Positions 1-7,890 are shown, numbered from the stretch's first letter. The stretch: 16,058 nt of DNA from an uncultured Thermoguttaceae bacterium (GCA_934725735.1 CAKVCP010000044.1:1-16058); one strand, 5' to 3'. Numbers and translations: made by a program. The notes: generated from the letters alone by a model not told the origin.

Positions 1-825
1 GAAGGCGTCGAGCGCACGTTCAAGAGGCGCAAAATCAGGCGCGCGAAACCTCGGCGCCGTCGCCGCGTCTTGAGGACGCTCATGACCCGCAAAGAGGGTT
101 AGATTGAACGCGAGCTGAATGAAATTCTTCTTAAACTCCAGCGCGGCGGCGTCAAACAAGGGAGAGACGCGCCACGGGAAGACGAAGGCGCGGACGCGTC
201 CTTCCGCGTTAAGAATCGCGCCAAGTCCCAACGAACCGTCGCGCTTCGCGGAGAGCGCTAGTGGAATCGTCGCCGCAGGATCGCCGTGAATACTGCTAAA
301 CGCCGCAAACGCCGCGTTCGTGATCCAAATCGTCTCCTCCTCCGCGCCCGAAAAAACGCTCGAACGCTCGTTCACGGGCATGAGCCCCGCCTGGCCGCGA
401 TCCTCTCCCATATCGACGGGAAGCGCGCTAAGATTCGGGTCAAACTCAAGCGACTGGGCGAGCGCCGCCGCGCTTCCCGCTAAAATCAACCCGCTCTGAG
501 ATTCGCGAAGCCAATTCGCGACGTTCGGCGCAAAGAACGCGGAGTTAGGCTCAAGGGGCGCGTCGCTATAAACCCACGTCGCGGCGAAATCACTCGAATC
601 CGCAGGCTTCAACTCGCGATCGACGACCCCTTCTTGCGTCGCGTAAAGAATCGTCGCCTGCGAATCAATCTCAAAAATTAAAGAAGCGAGATTCGTCGTT
701 TCGATTCGCGTCGGCGTTCCGGGGATTTCCTCGACTAGGAGCGCGACGTTTTTCGCCTGCGCGACGGTTGCGCACAACGCGACGACAAGACTAAGCAGGA
801 ATATTCGGCAAAAGCGACTGAGCAT
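1..825 (-). CDS. Exported protein of unknown function, N-terminal 275 residues (runs off left edge)
   Basis: Reading the minus strand from ATG at 825 gives an unbroken frame of 275 codons to base 1, so the gene continues beyond the window. The first ~24 residues form a signal peptide: MLSRFCR, a hydrophobic stretch (IFLLSLVVALCATVA), then AQA before the mature chain, so the product should be exported. The mature part looks globular and alternates beta-like and Ala-rich helical stretches (for example GLILAGSAAALAQSL and VRAFVFPWRVSP). I recognise no catalytic motif. An AGGGGA site lies about 7 nt upstream of the ATG and supports this start. Composition fits the neighbours (GCG, GTC, GAC codons). 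A plus-strand 65-codon frame at 286-483 is only its shadow. No function is offered; planctomycetes carry many such lineage-specific exported proteins. Confidence 0.72.
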   Translation of the reverse strand, partial: MLSRFCRIFLLSLVVALCATVAQAKNVALLVEEIPGTPTRIETTNLASLIFEIDSQATILYATQEGVVDRELKPADSSDFAATWVYSDAPLEPNSAFFAPNVANWLRESQSGLILAGSAAALAQSLEFDPNLSALPVDMGEDRGQAGLMPVNERSSVFSGAEEETIWITNAAFAAFSSIHGDPAATIPLALSAKRDGSLGLGAILNAEGRVRAFVFPWRVSPLFDAAALEFKKNFIQLAFNLTLFAGHERPQDAATAPRFRAPDFAPLERALDAF

Positions 826-935
826 AATCGATCCCCTAGAAACCGCATAACGTAAAAAACCGCGTCAACAATCGTTAGTATCGCTTACGGACAGAGAAAA
901 GTCAAGACGGAGACGAATTATACGCGTATGCGCAT

Positions 936-965
936 AAAAAAAGCTCTTTGGCGAACCAAAGAGCT
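936..965 (-). terminator. Rho-independent terminator of tRNA-Gln(TTG)
   Basis: Read on the minus strand, GCTCTTTGG (964-956), a 4-nt loop and CCAAAGAGC (951-943) are followed by seven T (942-936). The hairpin begins about 6 nt after the 3' end of the tRNA. A strong stem followed directly by a U-run is the classical intrinsic terminator form. Confidence 0.9.
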
Positions 966-969
966 AAAG

Positions 970-1040
970 CACCCCGAAGAGGACTCGAACCTCTGCAAAG
1001 GGAACCAAAATCCCTTGTGCTACCATTACACCATCGGGGT
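970..1040 (-). tRNA. tRNA-Gln (anticodon TTG)
   Basis: The minus strand folds into a full cloverleaf of 71 nt: acceptor ACCCCGA/TCGGGGT, D-arm GTGTAATGGTAGCAC, anticodon stem AGGGA/TCCCT with loop TTTTGGT (anticodon TTG, reading CAA and possibly CAG), and T-arm AGAGG-TTCGAGT-CCTCT. The discriminator base is G, and no CCA is encoded, so the 3' end must be added by CCA transferase. The gene has its own promoter about 33 nt upstream and a terminator immediately downstream. It lies just after the top6B stop codon, and read-through from that gene is also possible because no terminator separates them. Confidence 0.95.
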
Positions 1041-1079
1041 CCGTTCGATCAAACGCGAACGTCTGATATGAACGATTCC

Positions 1080-1107
1080 ATTATATGAAGAGTCTTAGTT
1101 CTTTCAA
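1080..1107 (-). promoter_or_regulatory. Sigma70-like promoter for tRNA-Gln(TTG)
   Basis: On the minus strand a -35 TTGAAA (1107-1102), a 16-nt spacer and a perfect -10 TATAAT (1085-1080) place the start near 1073, about 33 nt before the tRNA. The site lies between the top6B stop and the tRNA and is the best-matching promoter in the window. Confidence 0.78.
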
Positions 1108-1127
1108 GGGAAAAAACTCAAAACTCG

Positions 1128-3209
1128 TCAAGAATTTTGAACGATGACGACGCTCGAGTCGCCGTCTAATTCATCCGTTTCATTCGGCTCGATCTTATTT
1201 CCGGAATCGTCGTAGCGAACGTCGGCGAGCGCCGTCTTGCGCGTCGCTAGCGAAAAAAGCTTAAGGTAGATCTCGTTGGAGTTTCGCAATCGGTTGACTT
1301 CGGCGTCGACCTGCGCGGGGTTCGCCTCCGCGCCGAGTGTCGTCGTCGTGCGCGCGCGCAAAAGACGTTCCGAAAAATCGCCGCTGTTGATCTCCGCGAT
1401 CGCGTCCGCGATTTCTGGAAGATACTTCTTGAAGATCGCGCGACGCGAACCTTCCTGCTTCACGCGTTCGCGCCTCTTTAAGAAGAGCCCGAGTTTGCGT
1501 CCAACCGTCTGCAACGCCAACCGCAACTCCTTTTGAATCTCAGGATACGCCGCCAGCGCCTCCTTCGACTCGCTCGTATACGGCGCCCAAACGCTCGCAA
1601 AATGCGCGATGATCGTCAACGCCCCGCGCGGAAGCTGCCCGCGCGTCTGCTGAAGCCCGTACGCGCGCCAGTTCATCTGCATTATCGTCTGAGTGATCGC
1701 GCACGCGCTCGCTTGAAACTGGAGCGGAACGCGATTCGAATAACGATAAACCGACGTCGTTTGCCCCTCGGAAAGATTCAGCGTTTGAAGCGTCTTGAGG
1801 AGCGCTTCAAACTCGCGCGCTTGCAACTTCGCAGGGGATACGCGCGGGCGAATCTTCGCCGCCTTGATGATCTTGTCCGCTCCGTCGGAGCCGATTCCGT
1901 CGAACGTCGACGTCAAAAACTGCCGGATCGTCCGCGTGTCGCTCTCCGCAAGCGCCTCCTGCAACACGTCGCGCGTGATCTTTTGCGTCGTCGGCCCGCC
2001 CCCGTAAGCGAGCGCGACCTCCACGATAAAGGGATTGCCTCGATATACTGCTGGGGGACGCGTCGCGGCGACGAAGAACTCGCCGGGAACGAGAGAACGT
2101 AGTCCCGATAAAAGATTCTGCTCCCCGATGGGGACGACGCAATCGGACGAAGGCGCGGGGATCTTCGTCTGCTCGATCGCCTCGAAGAGTCGGGAGACGT
2201 CTTCGCGGGTCAACGTTTTCGGATTCGTTCGAACGGAAATCTTCGACTTCTCGCAAAGTTCGTTCGCAATCGCGGGCGAAACGCGGCAGAAGGACTCCGT
2301 CAGAAATTTACGCGTCGACGCGCAGGTAGTCTCGCGCGTCATTTCGAGGAGTTTTCCTAGCTCGACGCCGTAAGGATGCGGCTTGATCTCCACCGGCTCG
2401 GGGGGAAGTTGATTCACGGAGGAGAGATAGTCGACGCGCTGTCCGTCGGGATCGACGTAATGGAAGGTCGCGTGAGGATTGGCGAGCGCGGTCTGCGCGA
2501 GATACTCGTCGACGCTCCCCCTTCCGCGAAGATATTTGGCTTCGAGCTCGATCGTGACGCTCGTGCCGCTGTCGACGGGCTCCCAGTTGAGCGCGTGTTC
2601 TTCAAGGTAACGCCGCCCTTCGTCGTTCGCGGGGATCGCCTCCCCTTCGCCGTTTCCGTTAAGGACTTCGGGATTGTTCGTTTTCGAGTCGATGCGAACG
2701 ACAAAGCGCATCGTCGGCTTGCGCTTCGACGTTTTAGACAACGCTTCGAGGGGTTTGCCAGTGGTGAGAAGTCCGTACATTCCCGCGGCGCTGATTCCGA
2801 TCCCCTGCTGTCCGCGACTCATGCGCAACCGATGGAATTTCGACCCGTAAAGAAGCTTTCCATAGATCAGAGGAATTTGCTGCGGTTCAATTCCGGGGCC
2901 GCAATCTTGCACGCTCACGCGGAATCGCGAATCGGTAACGCGGACGATCTTCACCCATATTTCGGGGAGAATTCCCGCTTCTTCACAGGCGTCGAGCGAA
3001 TTGTCGACCGCTTCTTTTACGGTCGTCAACAACGCCTTTCGCGGGTTGTCAAAGCCCAACAAATGCCTATTTTTAGCGAAAAATTCGCTAACGGAAATCT
3101 CCTTTTGCGCTTTAGCCATCGACGCGGAGTCGGCGCGTCGACGTCGCGTCGGAGAGGGGCTGGCGTCGCGAGGGGAATCGACGTCCCCTGTAACTTCAGT
3201 CGGTTCCAA
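1128..3209 (-). CDS. top6B: DNA topoisomerase VI subunit B (ATPase subunit)
   Basis: This is the ATP-binding subunit of the type IIB topoisomerase that relaxes and decatenates DNA together with the Spo11-like A subunit. The Bergerat (GHKL) fold is clear: N-box EAVDNSLDACEEAG (residues 66-79), DCGPGI (102-107) and SRGQQGIGISAAG (131-143). A helix-two-turn-helix-type segment and transducer region should follow to about residue 600, then a less conserved acidic tail. At 693 residues it is longer than archaeal homologues (about 530). The long frame opens with TTG at 3209, with AAAGG about 10 nt upstream. Residues 1-30 are low complexity (Pro, Arg, Ser), and the typical family start resembles MAKAQKEISVSEF at Met31 (ATG at 3119), though that has no visible ribosome site. 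Either start is possible. The gene follows the hydrolase by 24 nt on the same strand. No A-subunit gene is in this window. Confidence 0.93.
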   Translation of the reverse strand: MEPTEVTGDVDSPRDASPSPTRRRRADSASMAKAQKEISVSEFFAKNRHLLGFDNPRKALLTTVKEAVDNSLDACEEAGILPEIWVKIVRVTDSRFRVSVQDCGPGIEPQQIPLIYGKLLYGSKFHRLRMSRGQQGIGISAAGMYGLLTTGKPLEALSKTSKRKPTMRFVVRIDSKTNNPEVLNGNGEGEAIPANDEGRRYLEEHALNWEPVDSGTSVTIELEAKYLRGRGSVDEYLAQTALANPHATFHYVDPDGQRVDYLSSVNQLPPEPVEIKPHPYGVELGKLLEMTRETTCASTRKFLTESFCRVSPAIANELCEKSKISVRTNPKTLTREDVSRLFEAIEQTKIPAPSSDCVVPIGEQNLLSGLRSLVPGEFFVAATRPPAVYRGNPFIVEVALAYGGGPTTQKITRDVLQEALAESDTRTIRQFLTSTFDGIGSDGADKIIKAAKIRPRVSPAKLQAREFEALLKTLQTLNLSEGQTTSVYRYSNRVPLQFQASACAITQTIMQMNWRAYGLQQTRGQLPRGALTIIAHFASVWAPYTSESKEALAAYPEIQKELRLALQTVGRKLGLFLKRRERVKQEGSRRAIFKKYLPEIADAIAEINSGDFSERLLRARTTTTLGAEANPAQVDAEVNRLRNSNEIYLKLFSLATRKTALADVRYDDSGNKIEPNETDELDGDSSVVIVQNS

Positions 3210-3233
3210 CGTAACTATACCTTTCTACAGGGC

Positions 3234-4097
3234 TCAATGGGTCGAGCCGATTTTTTCGTCATACCATTTCACGACGGCTTTCGCGAACGCTTCGGGGTTC
3301 TCCAGCGGCGGCAGATGCCCGGAATGAGGGATCGTCGCGCGCGTCGAATTGGGGATCTTAGCGGCGATCGCGTCCAAACACGCGACGTTCGAAAGCTGGT
3401 CGTATTCCCCCCCTAAGACGAGGGTCGGCGCCGTGATTTGCGCGAGAACGTCGGATGAGTCGACGCGCTTCGCCATTCCGCGGGACGCCGCGGCAAACGC
3501 GGCTGGAGTCTGACTGCGCATGATCGTTCGAAGCTGTTCGACAATGTCGTGACGATGCTCCAGCGTCTCCCCGCAAAGCAAGGTCGGAATCATATTCTCA
3601 ACCGTTTGCGCGACGTTCGTCGCGTCGACAGCGTCGGCGAGCGCCAAACGACTCTGAACCTTCTCCGGAGGATCTTGCGTCGTATTGGAATCACAGAAGA
3701 TCAACCCGTCGAGGCGCTCAGGATGGCGCCGCGCGAACGATAGGGAGATATACCCCCCCATCGAGAGCCCGCAAAGAATAATTTTCGCGTCCTTATCATG
3801 CTCCTGACACGCCAGGATCGCCGTGAGAATCGCCAAATCGTCTGCGTAGCGCCCCATCTTAACGCGCGGATGACCTTCGGGATTGTGGCCGTTCGCGCCG
3901 AGCTTCGTCATGCCAAATCCGCGAAGATCGGGAACGACGCAATGAAAACGCGATTCCAAAAGATCGACAACCGGCACAAAAAGGCGCGAGTCAAAGGGGA
4001 ATCCGTGGGCAAAAAGAAGAATCGGCCCCCTCCCCCTCGAGTAAACGTAGTAATCGGTATCGTCGACCAAATACTTTTTCATCGGAACGCGTCCCAT
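3234..4097 (-). CDS. Alpha/beta-fold hydrolase
   Basis: A 287-residue cytoplasmic alpha/beta hydrolase with all three catalytic positions visible: nucleophile Ser112 in GLSMGG, acid Asp233 in LGGEYDQLS, and His261 in HSGHLPPLENP. The oxyanion segment HGFPFD (31-36) and the DLRGFG strand (57-62) match the non-haem haloperoxidase / esterase-type branch. An exact substrate cannot be read from sequence; an ester or lactone is typical of the family. The ATG at 4097 is supported by GGAAGGA six nt upstream. It is the first gene of a minus-strand pair with top6B (24-nt gap), behind the promoter at 4279-4307. No functional link to the topoisomerase is evident. There is no signal peptide. Confidence 0.9.
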   Translation of the reverse strand: MGRVPMKKYLVDDTDYYVYSRGRGPILLFAHGFPFDSRLFVPVVDLLESRFHCVVPDLRGFGMTKLGANGHNPEGHPRVKMGRYADDLAILTAILACQEHDKDAKIILCGLSMGGYISLSFARRHPERLDGLIFCDSNTTQDPPEKVQSRLALADAVDATNVAQTVENMIPTLLCGETLEHRHDIVEQLRTIMRSQTPAAFAAASRGMAKRVDSSDVLAQITAPTLVLGGEYDQLSNVACLDAIAAKIPNSTRATIPHSGHLPPLENPEAFAKAVVKWYDEKIGSTH

Positions 4098-4259
4098 GAT
4101 TTATCCTTCCAAGGAAAAGCTTAAAAATTAGCAAAAATACAGTCGAAGCGACTCCGTCTCGACTGGCGGTTATTATAATCGTCTAAGAATGGAGAAAAAC
4201 ACCTTAACAGCGGATTTTTCACGAAAAACACGCGCTTTACGTGAATTTTTCCTTACCCA

Positions 4260-4301
4260 TATTCTCAGGTCGGCCCCAATACTAGGGAATTTCTGAGAAT
4301 A
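4260..4301. repeat. 9-bp gapped inverted repeat around the hydrolase promoter
   Basis: TATTCTCAG (4260-4268) and CTGAGAATA (4293-4301) are perfect inverted copies 24 nt apart, with arm centres 33 bp apart, about three helical turns. One arm lies in the promoter spacer next to the -35, and the other lies just after the expected start site. This geometry suits a dimeric repressor, but the same bases could form an RNA hairpin with inner CCC/GGG pairs. Confidence 0.6.
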
Positions 4302-4307
4302 CGTCAA
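4279..4307 (-). promoter_or_regulatory. Sigma70-like promoter for the hydrolase-top6B pair
   Basis: On the minus strand, -35 TTGACG (4307-4302), a spacer of exactly 17 nt and -10 TAGTAT (4284-4279) predict a start near 4272. This leaves a leader of roughly 175 nt before the hydrolase ATG. It is assigned by motif match and correct position upstream of a same-strand gene pair. Confidence 0.55.
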
Positions 4308-4478
4308 GAAGAAAACCCGCAAAACTCCTTCTTCCCTCAACCCCAAAATTCAAAAAAATCCGTATTATTAAAAACCTATTTTTAACCATAAAGAAATAGA
4401 AGTCACGGTCGAAAAAACTTTTACGTGAGACGCGTTTTATGCGTCGGTTAAGATTTCGCCGTCTTCAGAAATGAAACC

Positions 4479-5837
4479 ATGACGATCAAAAATTATCGCA
4501 AAATCCTTAGCGCCGTCGTCGCGCTTTCGTTCCTCGTTCCCCTCCTCTCGACGTCGAACGCCGTCGCCCAGATTAGCTTCGGCAAGATGCGCGACGCGGC
4601 GGAAAAAGGGAAAAAGGCTCCGGAACTCCCCGAGGACGAGATCGACGTCGCCGACGCGACCGCCCCCAAGAAGGCGCAAACGCCTGAGAAAACCGGCGCG
4701 TCCGCCCCTTCTTCTCAAAAGAACGCCGCGACGACTCCCGCCGCGTCGACGTCCAGGAAACCCAACGCCTCGCGTCTTGCTCCGAAAACCGACGCGTCCC
4801 AACCCGGCGCCGCGACGTCCGCCGACTCCCTTCAAAATACCGACGGAGCCAACGCGTTCCAGTCGACGCGCACCGCGCCTAAGCCCGCCGTAAAAACGAC
4901 GACGGGAACGAAAGAAGCCGTCGCAGTCAAAGCAATCGGCGAAAACGGTCGCGGACCGCGCCTCGGTCGCGCCGTCTCGCATAAATATCGCGCGGGCATG
5001 ATCTTTCGCGCGTCGATCGGCGGAACGTGCTCAAACGTCTTTGGCTCCGCCCCCATCCCGATGGAATTCCCCGAGCAAAAAGTCCGAACCCTCGAAGAGA
5101 ATTTTCCCCCCGTCGCCAAAGTAAGTTACCGCGAGCTCAAAGAAGGGGGCGCGCGCCAGATGGTCTTCAAGATGCGCGAACTCCGCGAAGGGCAAGGCGT
5201 CGAAGCTTCCTCCCTCTTTGAAGTGACGCGTTACCCGATTCTTCCCCCCGAAGATCCAACCCTTTATTCGATTCCCAAGAGCGTTTCTTCCGAATTGAGA
5301 CGCTACCTCAAAGAGGGGAAATATATGGAGTCGAATACGAAATTGATTCGTACGCTCGCGAAGGAAACGACGGAAAACGCCGACTCGGCCTGGGAAAAGG
5401 TCGACGCGATCCTAACCTACGTGCGCGACACGGTGCAATATAAAGAAGTCTTGATCGACAAGACGATGCGCGGCGCGCTCGCCGCGTACAGATCGCGCGA
5501 AGGGGACTGCGAAGACATGTCCGCGCTCTTCATCGCCATGTGCCGCGCGCTCGAGATCCCCGCGCGACTCGTTCGAGCGCCGGGGCACTGCTGGGCGGAA
5601 TTCTACCTCGTCGACGACGAAAAGAACGGATATTGGTTCCCCGCGCAAGTCGCCGGAACGGAAGAGCTCGGCTCGATGCAAGACACGCGCGTCATCCTCC
5701 AGAAGGGCGACTCCTTCCGTCTGCCGGAAAGTCCGAAAGAGGAAGAACTGTACGTCAAAGAACTCTTCATGGGGGTCGTCAAAGAAGGCGGTCCCGATCC
5801 GCAATATCAATTCATCCAAGAAACCGACGGACGGTAA
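4479..5837 (+). CDS. Exported transglutaminase-like protein
   Basis: This 452-residue protein begins with a signal peptide (MTIKNYRKILSAVVALSF, cleavage probably after AVA at residue 30), then a low-complexity Ala/Thr/Pro/Lys region (about 45-150), then a globular C-terminal half. The transglutaminase-like core is at about 300-395: catalytic Cys344 in EGDCEDMSALF and His370 in APGHCWAEFYL. The usual third residue, an Asp after the aromatic-Pro turn, appears to be replaced: the segment reads GYWFPAQ. Bacterial members of this superfamily are mostly cysteine proteases or amidases acting on peptides, so a cell-envelope role is likely, but the substrate is unknown. ATG at 4479 was chosen because it gives the signal peptide; ribosome-site support is weak. 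An ATG at 4471 stops after three codons. It ends in a hairpin shared with the next gene. Confidence 0.85.
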   Translation: MTIKNYRKILSAVVALSFLVPLLSTSNAVAQISFGKMRDAAEKGKKAPELPEDEIDVADATAPKKAQTPEKTGASAPSSQKNAATTPAASTSRKPNASRLAPKTDASQPGAATSADSLQNTDGANAFQSTRTAPKPAVKTTTGTKEAVAVKAIGENGRGPRLGRAVSHKYRAGMIFRASIGGTCSNVFGSAPIPMEFPEQKVRTLEENFPPVAKVSYRELKEGGARQMVFKMRELREGQGVEASSLFEVTRYPILPPEDPTLYSIPKSVSSELRRYLKEGKYMESNTKLIRTLAKETTENADSAWEKVDAILTYVRDTVQYKEVLIDKTMRGALAAYRSREGDCEDMSALFIAMCRALEIPARLVRAPGHCWAEFYLVDDEKNGYWFPAQVAGTEELGSMQDTRVILQKGDSFRLPESPKEEELYVKELFMGVVKEGGPDPQYQFIQETDGR

Positions 5838-5862
5838 CGCCTAGACCGTCCAAGAAATGAAG

Positions 5863-5929
5863 AGCCCGCGCGTCGCTGGGGAAGACCTTCTTGTCCACAG
5901 GGGGCAAGCAAGGCGTCGACGCGCGGGCT
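5863..5929. terminator. Long bidirectional terminator between convergent genes
   Basis: Perfect 13-bp arms AGCCCGCGCGTCG (5863-5875) and CGACGCGCGGGCT (5917-5929) are followed by TTATTATT on the plus strand. The 41-nt interior folds again: CCTT/AAGG (5886-5889 with 5910-5913) and CTTGTCC/GGGCAAG (5890-5896 with 5902-5908, one G-U pair) around a 5-nt loop. It sits between the stop codons of two convergent genes and can serve both. It is larger than a normal terminator hairpin. Confidence 0.8.
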
Positions 5930-5952
5930 TTATTATTGATTTTCCGTAAGGA

Positions 5953-7890
5953 TTATCGTCGGGAAGTCGTCGGCTCGGGGGTCGCCGTCAAGGCGGGCTC
6001 CTTCGAGAACTGCTTCGGCGTCACGACCTGTTGCGTGATATTGTCGACGATAGTCGCGCGCTTGGCGACGTTGGCGTAGAATTCTCCCGCAGCGGTCACT
6101 TCGCGCATCTTGCGAAGTTGCGAAACGATTTGATCTCTGACGTCGTCGAGAGTCACGTCGCGCGCCGGGATAATCTCCTGGCAGTAGAGGATGACGTAAG
6201 TCGACGCGTCGACTTGAATGACCTGCGACAATTCGCCCGGTTTGAGGGAGAACGCTTCGTCTTCAAGTTGAGGATAGCCGCCGTTGCGAACGATCGGGGC
6301 GATGCGTCCGCGCATCTGCTTTCCGTCGGGCTCGACGGAATATTCCGCCGCAAGTTCGCCAAAGACGTCCTCTAAAGAACGATTTTCAGCGCTCGGCATA
6401 GATCGCGCCTTCTGCCAAACTTCGCGCGCGCGACGCTCTTCGTTAAGGACGATTCCAAGGCACTGCACGCTCTCGCCAAAGTTCGCTTCAAAGCTCTTCT
6501 GGATATCTTCGTCGGTAACCTTCACCATCCCTTCAGACAACTTGCGCAGCGCGACGCCGGGCCATACGATCGACGCGCGGTAGTAGTCCTCCGTGCAGTT
6601 GTACTTCGCCAATTCCGAGGCAAGGTACGCCTTAATATTGGGAGAACCGTCGGGAAGAGGAGTCGTCGTTTCCGCAGCGCGAATCCAGATATCCGTCGCC
6701 ACGTCCTGATCGGTGACTTCGACGCCGACTTTCTTGCACTCTTGACGGATCAACGTGATGGAAATGAGCGACGTCAAATCCTGTTCGGCATAGAGCTTCA
6801 TGCACATTTCGACGACCGCGTCAAGGTAAATCGGTTTGCCGTCGATCGTCGCCGCGACGTTCGGATACTGCTTGCGCATTTCCGGATTGCCGATAATATT
6901 GACAACGTTGGCTTCGCGTCCCAAGCGTTCGAAGAGCTCGTTCGCCGCGCTCTTGAGCTTCGCCGCGCTCGCCTGAACCTGGATGCGATCCTTAATCAGC
7001 GCCATCTGATCCTCAGAGACGATCGAGTCGTATTGGTTCTCGCAGCGGAAGAAGACGTACTGGCTTTGAGGCCCGTAAGGACCGATCACTTCGGAAACTT
7101 CGTCCTTCTGCAACGCGAAGAGAATACTCTCAAGCTGTTCGTCGTCGAGGGTTCCGTGAAAGATCGGCTGCATGCGCCCCTTGTTGGAAGCGGTCAAAGC
7201 GTCGATTGACTCTTCCTTCGCGAGCGTCCCGAAATCTTCGCCCCCTTCAACGACGCGCTTGCGCAACTCGTCCGCCTTCTCCTTCGTCGCACTCACGATC
7301 ATTTGCAGACCGACGGAGGGACCGTACGATTTTAAATACGCCTTTTCGAGCTCTTCGTCCGACAGCTTAATTTTGTCCGCCACGAGAGCCTGCAAAGCGA
7401 GTCGAGGCCAAACGACCTCTTCGGCGTACTCCTGATACCCCATCGAGGAATCTTTTTCCACAACGTCAAGGTATTGGGCGCGCGTCAATCGGAAAGACTT
7501 AGCCAATCTCTCGATCTCTTCGTCGACGTCCGTTCGCGTGATCGCGAGACCTTGGCGCTTGCACTCCGCCAGAACGAGCGCGCGATTCAAGATTCGCGAA
7601 AGGACGTCCTCGCCGTGCGCCTTCAAAGACTCCGCGCGAAGCGTTTCGAGCGTGATCTTTTCGCCGTTCACCTCCGCGACGACGTCGGGATAACGACGTT
7701 TCGCGTCTTGGCGTATCGGGTTGTCGTCCGCCACATGACGCGCGACGCGCGACGCCGATTCGCGCACTGGAGTCGTCTTCGATCCCGTCGCCGCGTTCGA
7801 GACGTTCACACAAAGACCCGCGACTAGCGTCGCCGCAAGCGTTCCGGGAATAAGCTTTTTCAATCCGTTCATAACAATATCCATTCGCAT
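5953..7890 (-). CDS. Exported SurA/PpiC-like protein with two tandem halves
   Basis: This 645-residue protein has a signal peptide (NGLKKLIPGTLAATLVAGLCVNVSNA) and two repeats of one module. Module 1 (about 68-325) starts YPDVVAEVNGEKI, and module 2 (about 342-610) starts YPNVAATIDGKPI. Both continue with a helical chaperone-like region (EEVVWPRLALQALV versus ASIVWPGVALRKLS), then a parvulin-like domain with a GR(M/I)xPI strand (238-243; 528-533). This resembles SurA-type periplasmic chaperone/prolyl isomerases, which assist folding of exported proteins. The two histidines usual in active parvulins (RHIL near the start, HII near the end) seem absent from both domains: LQMIVS and QYVFFRC; VQCLGIV and TYVILYC. 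A chaperone rather than isomerase role is inferred. The ATG at 7890 lacks a ribosome site; ATG at 7872 (MNGLKKL) has a weak GGA 7 nt upstream and gives a more usual signal peptide. Confidence 0.87.
   Translation of the reverse strand: MRMDIVMNGLKKLIPGTLAATLVAGLCVNVSNAATGSKTTPVRESASRVARHVADDNPIRQDAKRRYPDVVAEVNGEKITLETLRAESLKAHGEDVLSRILNRALVLAECKRQGLAITRTDVDEEIERLAKSFRLTRAQYLDVVEKDSSMGYQEYAEEVVWPRLALQALVADKIKLSDEELEKAYLKSYGPSVGLQMIVSATKEKADELRKRVVEGGEDFGTLAKEESIDALTASNKGRMQPIFHGTLDDEQLESILFALQKDEVSEVIGPYGPQSQYVFFRCENQYDSIVSEDQMALIKDRIQVQASAAKLKSAANELFERLGREANVVNIIGNPEMRKQYPNVAATIDGKPIYLDAVVEMCMKLYAEQDLTSLISITLIRQECKKVGVEVTDQDVATDIWIRAAETTTPLPDGSPNIKAYLASELAKYNCTEDYYRASIVWPGVALRKLSEGMVKVTDEDIQKSFEANFGESVQCLGIVLNEERRAREVWQKARSMPSAENRSLEDVFGELAAEYSVEPDGKQMRGRIAPIVRNGGYPQLEDEAFSLKPGELSQVIQVDASTYVILYCQEIIPARDVTLDDVRDQIVSQLRKMREVTAAGEFYANVAKRATIVDNITQQVVTPKQFSKEPALTATPEPTTSRR

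Larger units (their letters stand above)
4098..4478. other. Divergent 381-nt intergenic region rich in dyads
   Basis: This AT-rich region separates the hydrolase (minus) from the transglutaminase-like gene (plus). It contains no convincing gene. It holds a minus-strand promoter with flanking dyad (listed separately) and further inverted repeats: TTCACG/CGTGAA at 4218-4223 and 4240-4245, TTAAAAA/TTTTTAA at 4368-4385, and GACGC/GCGTC at 4429-4445 just before the plus-strand gene. A second minus-strand TATAAT lies at 4177-4172 without a good -35. I found no clear promoter for the plus-strand gene. Confidence 0.6.

Noticed and set aside
286..483. 65-codon plus-strand frame rich in Arg and Lys
   Set aside because: It is antisense to the long open minus-strand frame 825-1 that has a signal peptide; its basic composition reflects reverse-complemented GC-rich codons.
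2376..3416. 346-codon plus-strand frame
   Set aside because: It lies opposite top6B and the hydrolase, has an Arg-rich shadow composition and no recognisable domain. High GC at codon position three makes such long antisense frames common here.
4620..4930. Possible short tandem repeats in the transglutaminase-like gene linker
   Set aside because: The Ala/Thr/Pro/Lys bias is composition only; I could find no regular repeat unit.
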